From Atopobium sp034113385 (GTDB taxonomy: Bacteria; Actinomycetota; Coriobacteriia; Coriobacteriales; Atopobiaceae): a DNA stretch of 53,976 bases. Position numbers and translations under genes: made by a program. Shown here one piece after another: positions 15,825-24,645 of the stretch; position 1 is the stretch's first letter, and each line of letters starts with the position of its first letter. The DNA lies in the NCBI RefSeq assembly GCF_034113385.1, contig NZ_JAXEXL010000020.1:1-53976 (forward strand), read 5' to 3'. Below the pieces are notes generated by a model that did no database searches, had not been told where the DNA came from, and saw only the letters and a program-made list of their open reading frames with translations.

Positions 15825-15954
15825 GGCTGTGGCATCCTTAATCTGTGTAAGATGTGCAGTATTCGCACAATACTGCAAAGTTGGTAACTTGTACAATAAA
15901 GCATAGTGCGACTCACTATCTGCAAGCAACTTGCAATCAAATGAAGGGCAGACC

Positions 15955-16251
15955 ATGTTGGATACTTCTTCGTCTCAAACCGAGCATGCCATTATTAGTG
16001 TTCTTGGTAGTGATAGACCAGGCATTGTAGCTGCGGTTTCAACCGTGTTAGCCAATCATAACGTCAACATTTTGGATATTTCTCAGACTATTTTGCAAGG
16101 TACGTTTACCATGACTATGCTTGTAGATGTAGAGAGTGCAGATAGCGATTTTGCTTGTATTCAGGATGCGCTGGGTGAGCTTTCGGATACTTTGGGTGTT
16201 CAAATCTCTATGCAGCGTGAGGATGTCTTTAAGTTTATGTATCGCTTGTAA
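15955..16251 (+). CDS. ACT-domain protein (UPF0237 family)
   Basis: 98 aa, a single ACT domain: IISVLGSDRPGIVAAVSTVLA, NILDISQTILQGTFTMTMLV. This matches the UPF0237 family almost throughout, with about nine extra N-terminal residues. ACT domains bind amino acids; the role of this family is not established. ATG 15955 has AAGGG 6 nt upstream. The HAD gene follows after 24 nt, probably in one transcript. Confidence 0.9.
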   Translation: MLDTSSSQTEHAIISVLGSDRPGIVAAVSTVLANHNVNILDISQTILQGTFTMTMLVDVESADSDFACIQDALGELSDTLGVQISMQREDVFKFMYRL

Positions 16252-16275
16252 TCACCGGCAAGAAAGGTTGATTAC

Positions 16276-17145
16276 ATGGGCATACAGACCAATCCATATA
16301 GCTTGATGGTTTTCTCGGACATGGACGGTACGTTTGTGTCTGACGAGAAAACCGTGCCACCGTATAACGTAAAAAGTTTAACTGCTTTATATGAGGCAGA
16401 CGGTTGTTTTGTCCCCTGTACGGGTAGGCCAACATCCGGCTTGCCTTCTGCATTGCTGGAGCATCCCAGTACACGCTATGCCATCTGTAACAATGGTGCA
16501 CAGATACTGGAAGTGCAACAGCATGAGGTTGGCTTGCAGCTTGTGCCTTTACATGAGACAAACTTAGGGCATGAGCGTGCACATGAGCTTGTAGAGCTGC
16601 TAGAACCACTTGATGTCATTATGGATATCTTTACGGATTCTTGTGCGCTAGAGGCACAGTTTGACAGCATGCATTTACATGAGTTTATCCATGATCCACA
16701 TACGCTTGTGTTAGCAAAACAGCTGCGCCAGAGTGTAGCTGTTGCTAACTATCATGAGCTTATAGATGCGTGCGATACCGTTGCACGCATAAGCGTGGTT
16801 TTTCGCGATCAACACACAGCGCAGACGCTGCGCAATCGCGTGGCACAAGATACCCGTTTAGCATGTGTAAGCTCAGCAGCTTGGAATATAGAAATATCTG
16901 ATGCAAACTGCACTAAGGGCTCAGCACTGTCTTGGTTATGCGAGCATATCTCCCAAGATGTGGCACGTTCCGTTGCCTTTGGTGACTCTTTTAATGATGT
17001 ATCCATGCTGCAGGCAGCAGGTAATGGCATTGCTATGGCCAACTCCATGGAGGGCGTATCTGCGTATGCCACTACCTTGCTTGCATGGACCAATAATGAG
17101 GCTGGCGTAGGTAGGTATCTTAATCAGCTTTTAGCGGACTTGTAG
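16276..17145 (+). CDS. HAD-superfamily (Cof-type) phosphatase
   Basis: 289 aa, subclass IIB. Nucleophile and acid are D15 and D17 in FSDMDGTF; motif II is PCTGRP; motif IV is VAFGDSFNDVSMLQAAGNGIAM. These enzymes remove phosphate from small molecules such as sugar phosphates, flavins or pyridoxal phosphate. AAAGG precedes the ATG. Its last 26 nt overlap the end of the convergent kup gene. Confidence 0.88.
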   Translation: MGIQTNPYSLMVFSDMDGTFVSDEKTVPPYNVKSLTALYEADGCFVPCTGRPTSGLPSALLEHPSTRYAICNNGAQILEVQQHEVGLQLVPLHETNLGHERAHELVELLEPLDVIMDIFTDSCALEAQFDSMHLHEFIHDPHTLVLAKQLRQSVAVANYHELIDACDTVARISVVFRDQHTAQTLRNRVAQDTRLACVSSAAWNIEISDANCTKGSALSWLCEHISQDVARSVAFGDSFNDVSMLQAAGNGIAMANSMEGVSAYATTLLAWTNNEAGVGRYLNQLLADL

Positions 17146-19438
17146 CGTCGTCCTCATCATCTTCGTCCAAAACCAAAGGTGCAAAGCTTGCCGTATCTCC
17201 GCCAACCAGCTCGTTGGTTGCATGAGCAAAGTTTTCTGAGCGGTCACCTTCAACGGCTGCAGAAAAAATATCGTCATCGTCATTGGCAGTAGTGGCAGCC
17301 ATATCCTTCTTGGCAGCAACAACAGGAGTGCTTACAAACATGCGTTGTGCCTCTGCTGGATTGAGGGGTTTGCGAACGAGCTTATTACACTGCTTAATCT
17401 TAGAGAACAAAGGAACATACTCAAATAGTACGTTAGAGCCTTCCAAGCCGTACCAACGTGCGGGAGAGCCACACAAGCGGCGAATAAGGTATTTGAGTGT
17501 AATGACATGCTGGTCAAAACCAGAAATATCAGTTTCTGGAGAGAGCATCTTGCGCAGCAGGCAAAAACGGAAGTCACCCACCTTTGAGTGCTCACGATAA
17601 ATAGAATACTTATGTTCCTGAGGAGCAAGTTGTCCGGAGTTCATCAAGTCCTCAACAATTTGGTACAGATATGTGTTAATGCGCTGGTTAACCCTAAAGC
17701 CCAGACGGATTTGTACCTTAAAAAGGAAGTCCGTATTAAAGCTATTGACAACAAATTCACGCGTGTAAGGCTCATCAGTTACCTGTACATTTAAGAAGTA
17801 GTAGGCCTTAGCACGCTTGGGGCGCTTATCCAAAATGGAATACAAGATATCGCGGTCTAACTTATCAAAGGATGAGTCATTCGTAAGGAATACCAGGTTG
17901 TCTGCGGTCATAGGATACTCGTCGTCATGAATCAGGCTATGAATCTGATCTAAGTAGCTATTGACGGGCAAGTAGACGGATTGTGTACGCTCTACAGCAG
18001 TGCCGCGACGCCATACATACATAACTACAAAGAGCGAGAAACCCATCAAGACAGTTACATAGCCACCATGGAAGAACTTCGTGAGGCTTGAGAAGAAGAA
18101 CATAAGTTCAATGGCGCCAAAGATGATAATAAAGACCACGGCAAAGGGCATCCGATGCAGATTTTTGCTGATGTAGGTAAAGAGCAAAATGGTGGTCATA
18201 AGCATGGTTACGGTAATTGCTAAGCCATATGCAGCTTCCATATGACCAGAGCTTTGGAACAGCAACACAACGCCAATGCAGCCTGCCCACATAATGTTGT
18301 TAACCAAGGGAATGTAAATCTGACCTTTGGTTTCTGAGGGATAGTTAATCTTAAGATGAGGCATGAGGTTTAAGCGAATAGCCTCAGACACAATGGAGTA
18401 AGAACCCGTAATAAGAGCCTGGGAAGCAATGATTGCGGCAAACGTGGAAAGAATGACGGCAAAGGCGCGCAGTTCTTCGGGAAGCATTTGGAAGAACGGA
18501 TTGAGGTCATTGATGGCAGCCATGGTGGCGTCACTGCGATGAGCTAAAATCCAAGCACCCTGTCCCAGATAATTAAGAATCAGGCAGGTTTTTACAAAGG
18601 GCCAGCTTACATAGATGTTGGGCTTACCAACATGACCCATATCAGAGTACAGAGCTTCTGCACCAGTAGTACACAAAAACACATTACCCAAAACCATAAG
18701 CCCGGCGTGATTGATGGAGCCGTCAAACAAAAAGACAAGGCCACGCATGGGGTTAAGAGCGCGCAAGATACTAAAATCTACCGTAAGATTAAGGAAGCCT
18801 GTAATGCCGAGGTATAAGAACCATATGGTCATAATGGGGCCAAAAGCTTTACCAATGGTAGAAGTGCCAGCACGCTGCATAACAAACAAACCACACAAGA
18901 TAGCAACGGTAATGGCAACCACAATAGATTGGTTATCACCAATTACGGCATAAATGGGGTCAATAGTACGAAGACCTTCGATAGCGGTAGTAACCGTAAC
19001 GGCGGGCGTAAGAATGCCGTCGGCAAGCAGGGCCGCACCGCCCATCATGGCAGGGATAATCAGCCATTTAGCGTTGCGTTTAACCAGGCTATAGAGTGCA
19101 AAGATACCACCTTCATTGTGGTTATCGGCACGCATAGCTACCAGCACGTATTTGACGGTCGTGATGAGCGTAAGCGTCCAGATAATCAAAGAAAGTGCAC
19201 CCAACACGGTATTCTCGCTCATGGTAGCCAAGCCGCCATTACCCGCCATAATGGCTTTAAGGGTGTACATGGGGCTGGTGCCAATATCACCGTATACGAT
19301 GCCTAAAGTAACCAGAATCATTCCTGCCGATAAAGGAATGGAGTGTGATTTACGCTTCTTTAATGAGGCGGTTTTGCTAGCTTGCACGTCTTCTCCTGTG
19401 TGACAGCTCTTATTAGGTAATTTCTCATTGTAATTCAT
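17120..19438 (-). CDS. kup: KUP-family potassium uptake transporter
   Basis: 772 aa. The signature GIVYGDIGTSPMYTLKAI at the first helix and about 12 hydrophobic segments (to roughly residue 470) identify a KUP K+/H+ symporter. A long cytosolic C-terminal domain follows and ends in an acidic tail (LVLDEDDEDDATSP). It is longer than E. coli Kup (622 aa) because of the C-terminal part. No good ribosome site is seen before the ATG at 19438. The 3' end overlaps the HAD gene on the other strand by 26 nt. Confidence 0.93.
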   Translation of the reverse strand: MNYNEKLPNKSCHTGEDVQASKTASLKKRKSHSIPLSAGMILVTLGIVYGDIGTSPMYTLKAIMAGNGGLATMSENTVLGALSLIIWTLTLITTVKYVLVAMRADNHNEGGIFALYSLVKRNAKWLIIPAMMGGAALLADGILTPAVTVTTAIEGLRTIDPIYAVIGDNQSIVVAITVAILCGLFVMQRAGTSTIGKAFGPIMTIWFLYLGITGFLNLTVDFSILRALNPMRGLVFLFDGSINHAGLMVLGNVFLCTTGAEALYSDMGHVGKPNIYVSWPFVKTCLILNYLGQGAWILAHRSDATMAAINDLNPFFQMLPEELRAFAVILSTFAAIIASQALITGSYSIVSEAIRLNLMPHLKINYPSETKGQIYIPLVNNIMWAGCIGVVLLFQSSGHMEAAYGLAITVTMLMTTILLFTYISKNLHRMPFAVVFIIIFGAIELMFFFSSLTKFFHGGYVTVLMGFSLFVVMYVWRRGTAVERTQSVYLPVNSYLDQIHSLIHDDEYPMTADNLVFLTNDSSFDKLDRDILYSILDKRPKRAKAYYFLNVQVTDEPYTREFVVNSFNTDFLFKVQIRLGFRVNQRINTYLYQIVEDLMNSGQLAPQEHKYSIYREHSKVGDFRFCLLRKMLSPETDISGFDQHVITLKYLIRRLCGSPARWYGLEGSNVLFEYVPLFSKIKQCNKLVRKPLNPAEAQRMFVSTPVVAAKKDMAATTANDDDDIFSAAVEGDRSENFAHATNELVGGDTASFAPLVLDEDDEDDATSPLKAD

Positions 19439-19516
19439 GCCAAGGGACTTTCAACTGCGCTTGATGGGTAAAGTAGGGAGAAGAAAGTTTACCAAGAATC
19501 ACTTTAGGAGTTATAT

Positions 19517-21022
19517 ATGTCTGATGTCAAAGAATCTGCAGCTACAAGCCATGAAAAAGCAGATGAGTTTCGCACGGTTGCTGCAGATCCTCGTCCAGCT
19601 GTTCCAGAGGCAAAATCTGCCAACCTCACGTGGTCTGCAAATGGCAAGACCATGGACTATACGGTAACTGCTGGACATCTTGAGGTGCGGGAGGATGCTG
19701 GAGCACTTTTGGCTCAAATGTTCTCTTTAAGTTATGTGGTAACTACTAATGGACAGCCTGATGTGTCTCGTCCTGTAACCTTTGCTTTTAATGGTGGTCC
19801 TGGTTCTGCGTCGGTGCCTGTAAACTTTGGTGGTATTGGCCCTGTTCGCGTAGAGACAAAAGGCGTACAGCACGTGGGCAAACCAGAGGTTAAGGACAAT
19901 CCCTATACCTTGCTCCAGCAGTCTGATTTAGTCTTTTTAGATGCTCCTGGCACGGGGTGGTCTACGCTTGCAGAAGGAGTAGATCCCAAGAAAATCTTTG
20001 GTATTGATGGAGATGCGTCTGCCTTTGCACGTGCCATTCAAGATTGGTTAGAGAAGAACAATCGTTGGGGTAGTCCTATCTATTTGTTTGGTGAGTCGTA
20101 TGGCACCATTCGTAATTCTCAGCTTATGCGTTTGTTGGGTGAGCAAGGCGTTTATGTAACGGGCGTTATTATGCTTTCTGCCATCTTTAACTGGGTGCAA
20201 ACACTTCCTGGAGAAGACCTCTATTATCTGGGTATGATGCCAACGTATGCTGCTACGGCACAGTTCTTTGGCAAAGCAGGCAAAGATATGGATGAAGACG
20301 TTTGGTTTGATGCAGCCATAAGCTTTACAGAAGACATTTTGGCACCCGCCCTGCTTAAGGGAGATCGCCTAAGTGCAACAGAGGAGCAGCAGGTAGCAGA
20401 GCAGCTTTCTAACTATATTGGTTTGCCTGCTCAACTTATTGCCGCTAAGCACCTGCGCGTTGATTTGGAGACCTTCCGCACCAAGCTGCTCAAGGATGAA
20501 GCTCGGGTTATAGGTCGTTTGGATACCCGCTTTACCTCTGATTCTTACCACCCCGCACAGACTTCCCATGAGTTTTTAGCTATGGAAGATGCAGCTCTAG
20601 ACGCTTTGGATGCACCTTGGAATATGGCATTGCGTACCTTCCTTCGCGAGAAGGTCGGCTACACTGCACCTACGCGCTATTTAGGTAGCAACTACACAAC
20701 CATTGGCGTTAATTGGGATTGGAGCCATGCTTGCGCTGGTACTGAGGGCAAAGTAGGTGCGCCCAATGTAAGTTTTGACATTGCTACTGCACTGCGCCGT
20801 AGTCCAACTACCAAGCTTGCAATCTTAGGTGGCCGCTTTGATGCTGCCACTACCTACTGGAATGTGCTGCATGACCTGAGCACTCAGTTTTTATCGGATG
20901 ACATTAAACAAAACATTGAGTGGCATCGCTATGGCTGTGGCCATATGGCATATGTGGATGTTCCTACGCTCATTGCTATGTATGATGACCTCAAGAACTT
21001 CTACAAAAAGAGCGCGCACTAG
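19517..21022 (+). CDS. S10 family serine carboxypeptidase-like protein
   Basis: 501 aa. Serine carboxypeptidase motifs: FAFNGGPGSASVPV near the oxyanion hole, DAPGTGWS, nucleophile S194 in FGESYGT, D442 in GGRFDAATT and H476 in CGHMAYVD, so the triad is complete. There is no signal peptide, unlike lysosomal or secreted S10 enzymes, so it would act in the cytoplasm on peptides. AGGAG lies 8 nt before the ATG. It is divergent from kup. Confidence 0.88.
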   Translation: MSDVKESAATSHEKADEFRTVAADPRPAVPEAKSANLTWSANGKTMDYTVTAGHLEVREDAGALLAQMFSLSYVVTTNGQPDVSRPVTFAFNGGPGSASVPVNFGGIGPVRVETKGVQHVGKPEVKDNPYTLLQQSDLVFLDAPGTGWSTLAEGVDPKKIFGIDGDASAFARAIQDWLEKNNRWGSPIYLFGESYGTIRNSQLMRLLGEQGVYVTGVIMLSAIFNWVQTLPGEDLYYLGMMPTYAATAQFFGKAGKDMDEDVWFDAAISFTEDILAPALLKGDRLSATEEQQVAEQLSNYIGLPAQLIAAKHLRVDLETFRTKLLKDEARVIGRLDTRFTSDSYHPAQTSHEFLAMEDAALDALDAPWNMALRTFLREKVGYTAPTRYLGSNYTTIGVNWDWSHACAGTEGKVGAPNVSFDIATALRRSPTTKLAILGGRFDAATTYWNVLHDLSTQFLSDDIKQNIEWHRYGCGHMAYVDVPTLIAMYDDLKNFYKKSAH

Positions 21023-21040
21023 AGCATTGTATGAGTAGGC

Positions 21041-21046
21041 TATAAT
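21041..21046 (+). promoter_or_regulatory. candidate -10 TATAAT for the GT2 gene
   Basis: A perfect TATAAT, 46 nt before the ATG at 21092, just after the S10 stop. No good -35 is present at 16-18 nt upstream. Confidence 0.4.
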
Positions 21047-21091
21047 CAGACAGATGCATTACGTGCACCTTACACGAAGAAGAATATTGCT

Positions 21092-22051
21092 ATGAATACA
21101 CGGCCCAATTTGTGGATTGTCATTCCCTGTTACAACGAGCAAGAGGTTTTGCCTCTTACGGCGCCGCTTTTTCTCAAGGAGCTTCAGCAGCTTATTGATG
21201 CAGGGAAGGTTGCTTCTTCAAGTAAGATTTGCTTTATCAATGATGGTTCTACCGATAAAACCTGGGAGCTTATTAGCGAGCTTGCTGCCGCGCATGAGCA
21301 TTATGAGGGGCTGTCACTTTCATGCAATCGTGGGCATCAAAATGCTCTTCTTGCTGGTTTGATGGAAGCTCGTACATACTGTGATGCCTGTATTTCTACA
21401 GATTGCGATGGCCAAGATGATATTCATGCCATTTCCAAGATGGTTGATGAGTATCTTGCTGGTTATGACGTAGTGTATGGCGTGCGTTCCAAGCGAGAAA
21501 CTGATACTGCTTTTAAGCGTATGACCGCCGAGGGGTATTACAAGGTACTTAATATGCTAGGGGTAGATATCATATTTAATCATGCGGATTACCGCTTACT
21601 CAGCTCCCGTGCACTTGATGGTCTTGCAGAGTTTAATGAGGTCAATCTTTTCTTGCGGGGGCTTGTGCCTTTAGTGGGCTACAAATCCACTACCGTTACT
21701 TATGAGCGTTCTGAGCGTATGGCAGGCACAAGCCATTATTCGCTTACCAAGATGTTGGCGTTTGCCTTTGATGGTATTACGAGCTTATCTATTAAGCCTA
21801 TTCATGTTATTGCATCGCTTGGTGCCATGTTTAGCCTTGTAGGTTTTATCGGCATTATCTGGGCAATCGTAAGTGTGTTTACGGGGTACACCATGCCAGG
21901 GTGGGCGAGCATGGTTTGCTTCATTTGTCTTTTTGGCGGGTTGCAGCTTTTAGCCCTAGGCATCATTGGCGAGTATATTGGCAAGATTTATCTTGAAGTA
22001 AAAAACCGCCCTCGTTTTATTGTCGCCGAGCGTACCTGGGATAAGCAATAG
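21092..22051 (+). CDS. GT2 glycosyltransferase, GtrB/DPM1-like, with two C-terminal helices
   Basis: 319 aa. N-terminal GT-A domain: VIPCYNEQEVL, FINDGSTDKTW, SCNRGHQNALLAGL and the DXD-type TDCDGQDD. Two membrane helices at the C-terminus (VIASLGAMFSLVGFIGIIWA and the segment around VCFICLFGGLQLLALGIIGE) match bactoprenol/dolichol-phosphate glucosyl- and mannosyltransferases. It most likely loads a sugar on undecaprenyl phosphate for surface polysaccharide decoration. The GtrA-type partner lies 6 kb away at 27984. It converges on rlmKL with 1 nt between stops. Confidence 0.9.
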   Translation: MNTRPNLWIVIPCYNEQEVLPLTAPLFLKELQQLIDAGKVASSSKICFINDGSTDKTWELISELAAAHEHYEGLSLSCNRGHQNALLAGLMEARTYCDACISTDCDGQDDIHAISKMVDEYLAGYDVVYGVRSKRETDTAFKRMTAEGYYKVLNMLGVDIIFNHADYRLLSSRALDGLAEFNEVNLFLRGLVPLVGYKSTTVTYERSERMAGTSHYSLTKMLAFAFDGITSLSIKPIHVIASLGAMFSLVGFIGIIWAIVSVFTGYTMPGWASMVCFICLFGGLQLLALGIIGEYIGKIYLEVKNRPRFIVAERTWDKQ

Positions 22052-22052
22052 C

Positions 22053-24440
22053 CTAGCGAGAAAACCTACGCTTGCTGTCAGAGCTGCTGTCAGGGCGCTT
22101 GGGGTAAGGCTTTTTGCCACTGCTTTGTGGATTTGGGCGAGGACCTTTCAAGGCACGCGGTGCCTTGGTGGGCTTGGATGTATGAGGGGCGTCTTTGGCC
22201 CGTGGAGCCCTTCGTACTATATAACAGTGGTGAATCTTGCTATTACGCGCAAAGTCCTCTGGAATGGTCTTATCGGTAATATCTTCCAACTCAACACCAA
22301 ATTTGGTGAGCGCCTCTGTATCGGGTTTAAAGTTGCGCAAGTTACAAGAAAATACGCATATACCGGTCTTGCTAAGCATACGAGATAGTGAAATAAGAAG
22401 CTCCACATGGTCACGCTGGACCTCCCAACCACGCTTGCGCATGCGAGAAGAATTAGAAAATGTGGGAGGGTCACAGAAGATAAGGTCATAGCGATGTGCA
22501 CTGTGGCGTTCAGCGTCAATCCATTGAAGTACATCTGCCTGCACAAACTTGTGTGTGTCTTCGGTAAAACCATTGCGGCGCATATTGCGCTGAGCCCAAT
22601 CCAAATATGTTTTAGACATGTCTACCGTTGTGGTATTGCGAGCGCCACCGTCGGCAGCATAACAGGTTGCGCTGCCCGTATAGGCAAATAAGTTGCAAAA
22701 ATATCCATGCTCAGGAACTTTTTTGGCAAGTTCACGCAGCAGTGCGCGTGTGTCTCGATGGTCCAAGAATAAGCCGGTGTCCAGGTAGTCTTCAAAATTA
22801 ACTTCAAGCGTCAGGCCATTCTCGTCAATCAAATGACCGTGACGACGTTGGTTGTCTTTTTGCTCGGTATTGGCATACTGCGAACCACCTTTGGAATGCA
22901 TGCGTGTTTTGACATACACGTGCGTGGGGTCAATACCACAAATGAGTGGCGTAAGGGTAAGCATGTCCAACAGCCGCTCGTGAGCAAGGGTGGGGTCGAC
23001 CGTTTTGGGGGCAGCGTATTCTGCAACAACTGCCCAGCGCTCAGGAGCTTGTAGCACACCAGCGCGGTGGCGGGGGAGGCCTTCATAGACATCAATGGCA
23101 GCGGCGTAGTCAGGCAGGTCTGCATCGTATATGCGATAGCAGCTTATATACTCGCGTTTGGCCCATTTTTTGCGAAGCTTATACATCTTAGAAAGACGTG
23201 CAGCAAACTGACTTGATGCTTCCATAAGCACAGCTACCTGCTTGTTGTCACCGTAGGTAACCAACGGCAGCTTTTGCGCGCGCTGCGTTACGTCATAGCT
23301 ACGAATAGATGCCTTGTCTTGGCCCAGCAAAATATCAATGTGCTCGGTGGCTGTTATGTCCAGTGCTGCGTCGAGTGTGTTGGTGCTATCTACAGCGCTG
23401 AGGGACGTGGCATCTGGCAGCGCAGCAACAACACCGCGTGCTACGCTCAATGCCCGTGCTTCTACAGGCAGTTCATCTGCCGAGAAAAAACTGAGGTCGC
23501 ACACGCATATGGCTGAGCTGTCTAGCTGAGCAGCTGCCTTCGTTACTGCGGTAGAGCTAACAAGCTGCGGCTCGTATGGGATGCCGGCGGCGCGCATGGT
23601 TTGGCGTGCAGCGGACTCCCAACCATGGCGATCATCTGCACCAATAAGAGTTAATGCGCTCGATGCACCCTTTTGTGCACGCGCTTTGGCTTCCGCTTGT
23701 AGACGCGCCCATGTTGTAGCCTCATGTCCAAGCCAGCCTTCAAAGCCCCAGGTATTGCGCAATAAACCAGGTGCGAGATCAAGTGCTTGAGCTGCTGCTT
23801 CGGCAAGGATAGTGCCTGCACCGGTATATACGCTCAGCAGCGTAGGGTTGGCGTGGCGACATGCACGAAACCAGCCAGCTTGTGCCAGCAGTGCAGCAGC
23901 ATAGTCAGGGCGTAAGGGCGCTATGGGTTGACGAGCAGATTTGCCCATCTCGTAACCACGGCGAAAGAGGGGATTGCCAGATAAATCAATGCCAACCAGA
24001 GCGCTTGTGTTACGCAAACGCAGGGTAATGCGCAAATCAGGATTGGCAGGATTGGTTGTCAGACGAATTGCCTTCTTTGCGAGCATGCGGTCAGAAATGG
24101 CATCTTTGGTACGCAGGGCAGTAAATTGTGTGTTACGAAGCTCATCGTTCATGCCATGAGCGTTTATGGCAACCGTTGCCGTGGTGGAAACATGCTCTTC
24201 CCAGGGAAGTGCAGAGATGCTTTCATAAAGCTGGTTGGCATCTGCGGCGTTTACGCGCGCCAAAATAAGCGTAATGCGAGAAGCCAAACGAGACCACAAA
24301 CACACGCGATAAGCGCACGCAAGGGTGCCGCTAAAACTTACTTGACCAGTAAGTGGGCGCACTTGCTCGCAGTCTAATGAGATAAGCTCATTGGCCAAGA
24401 GCTGTTCAAAACCCTTGGGGCATGTTGCCATAAACTCCAT
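22053..24440 (-). CDS. rlmKL: RlmKL-type 23S rRNA methyltransferase, RlmL half apparently inactive
   Basis: 795 aa, compared with 702 in E. coli. Order: THUMP domain (about 50-150), the RlmL-like m2G2445 domain (about 160-400) and the RlmK-like m7G2069 domain (about 450-740), then a basic Pro/Lys-rich tail. The RlmK half is intact: NLFAYTGSATCYAADGGA and LIFCDPPTFSNSSRM. In the RlmL half, motif I, which is DPMCGSGT in E. coli, reads SVYTGAGT (203-210), and motif IV NPPYGERL has become DLSFFSAD (315-322). Both changes remove residues that bind SAM or the target base, so G2445 methylation may be lost while the domain still serves for RNA binding. GAAAGGTG precedes the ATG. Family assignment is firm; loss of activity is inference. 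Confidence 0.9.
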   Translation of the reverse strand: MEFMATCPKGFEQLLANELISLDCEQVRPLTGQVSFSGTLACAYRVCLWSRLASRITLILARVNAADANQLYESISALPWEEHVSTTATVAINAHGMNDELRNTQFTALRTKDAISDRMLAKKAIRLTTNPANPDLRITLRLRNTSALVGIDLSGNPLFRRGYEMGKSARQPIAPLRPDYAAALLAQAGWFRACRHANPTLLSVYTGAGTILAEAAAQALDLAPGLLRNTWGFEGWLGHEATTWARLQAEAKARAQKGASSALTLIGADDRHGWESAARQTMRAAGIPYEPQLVSSTAVTKAAAQLDSSAICVCDLSFFSADELPVEARALSVARGVVAALPDATSLSAVDSTNTLDAALDITATEHIDILLGQDKASIRSYDVTQRAQKLPLVTYGDNKQVAVLMEASSQFAARLSKMYKLRKKWAKREYISCYRIYDADLPDYAAAIDVYEGLPRHRAGVLQAPERWAVVAEYAAPKTVDPTLAHERLLDMLTLTPLICGIDPTHVYVKTRMHSKGGSQYANTEQKDNQRRHGHLIDENGLTLEVNFEDYLDTGLFLDHRDTRALLRELAKKVPEHGYFCNLFAYTGSATCYAADGGARNTTTVDMSKTYLDWAQRNMRRNGFTEDTHKFVQADVLQWIDAERHSAHRYDLIFCDPPTFSNSSRMRKRGWEVQRDHVELLISLSRMLSKTGICVFSCNLRNFKPDTEALTKFGVELEDITDKTIPEDFARNSKIHHCYIVRRAPRAKDAPHTSKPTKAPRALKGPRPNPQSSGKKPYPKRPDSSSDSKRRFSR

Positions 24441-24521
24441 CGGGACACCTTTCGCCCGTCGTTTGAATGATGGTTAAAGTGTATCCGATACATGGGTAAA
24501 TCTGAGTATTTACATCTTCCG

Positions 24522-24550
24522 CTGACAAGTAAGGTAAATATGGCTAACAT
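24522..24550 (+). promoter_or_regulatory. candidate promoter for the phosphoglucomutase gene
   Basis: CTGACA (24522-24527), a 17-nt spacer and TAACAT (24545-24550), followed by the direct repeats at 24565-24586. Confidence 0.45.
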
Positions 24551-24564
24551 TTATAGAATATAAC

Positions 24565-24586
24565 AATTGTACGCAACGAATTGTAC
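24565..24586. repeat. direct repeat AATTGTAC in the pgm leader
   Basis: AATTGTAC at 24565-24572 and 24579-24586, a 14-bp period, placed just after the candidate promoter. This could be a repressor site. A short GACGC/GCGTC hairpin follows at 24592-24605. Confidence 0.4.
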
Positions 24587-24645
24587 ATAACGACGCACAA
24601 GCGTCACTGGTATAGCTTCTAACTCTCTGGTAAGGAGACCCGCTC

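Noticed and set aside
22020..22388. Plus-strand frame opposite the end of rlmKL
   Set aside because: It is an antisense shadow of the basic tail of RlmKL without a ribosome site or protein-like sequence.
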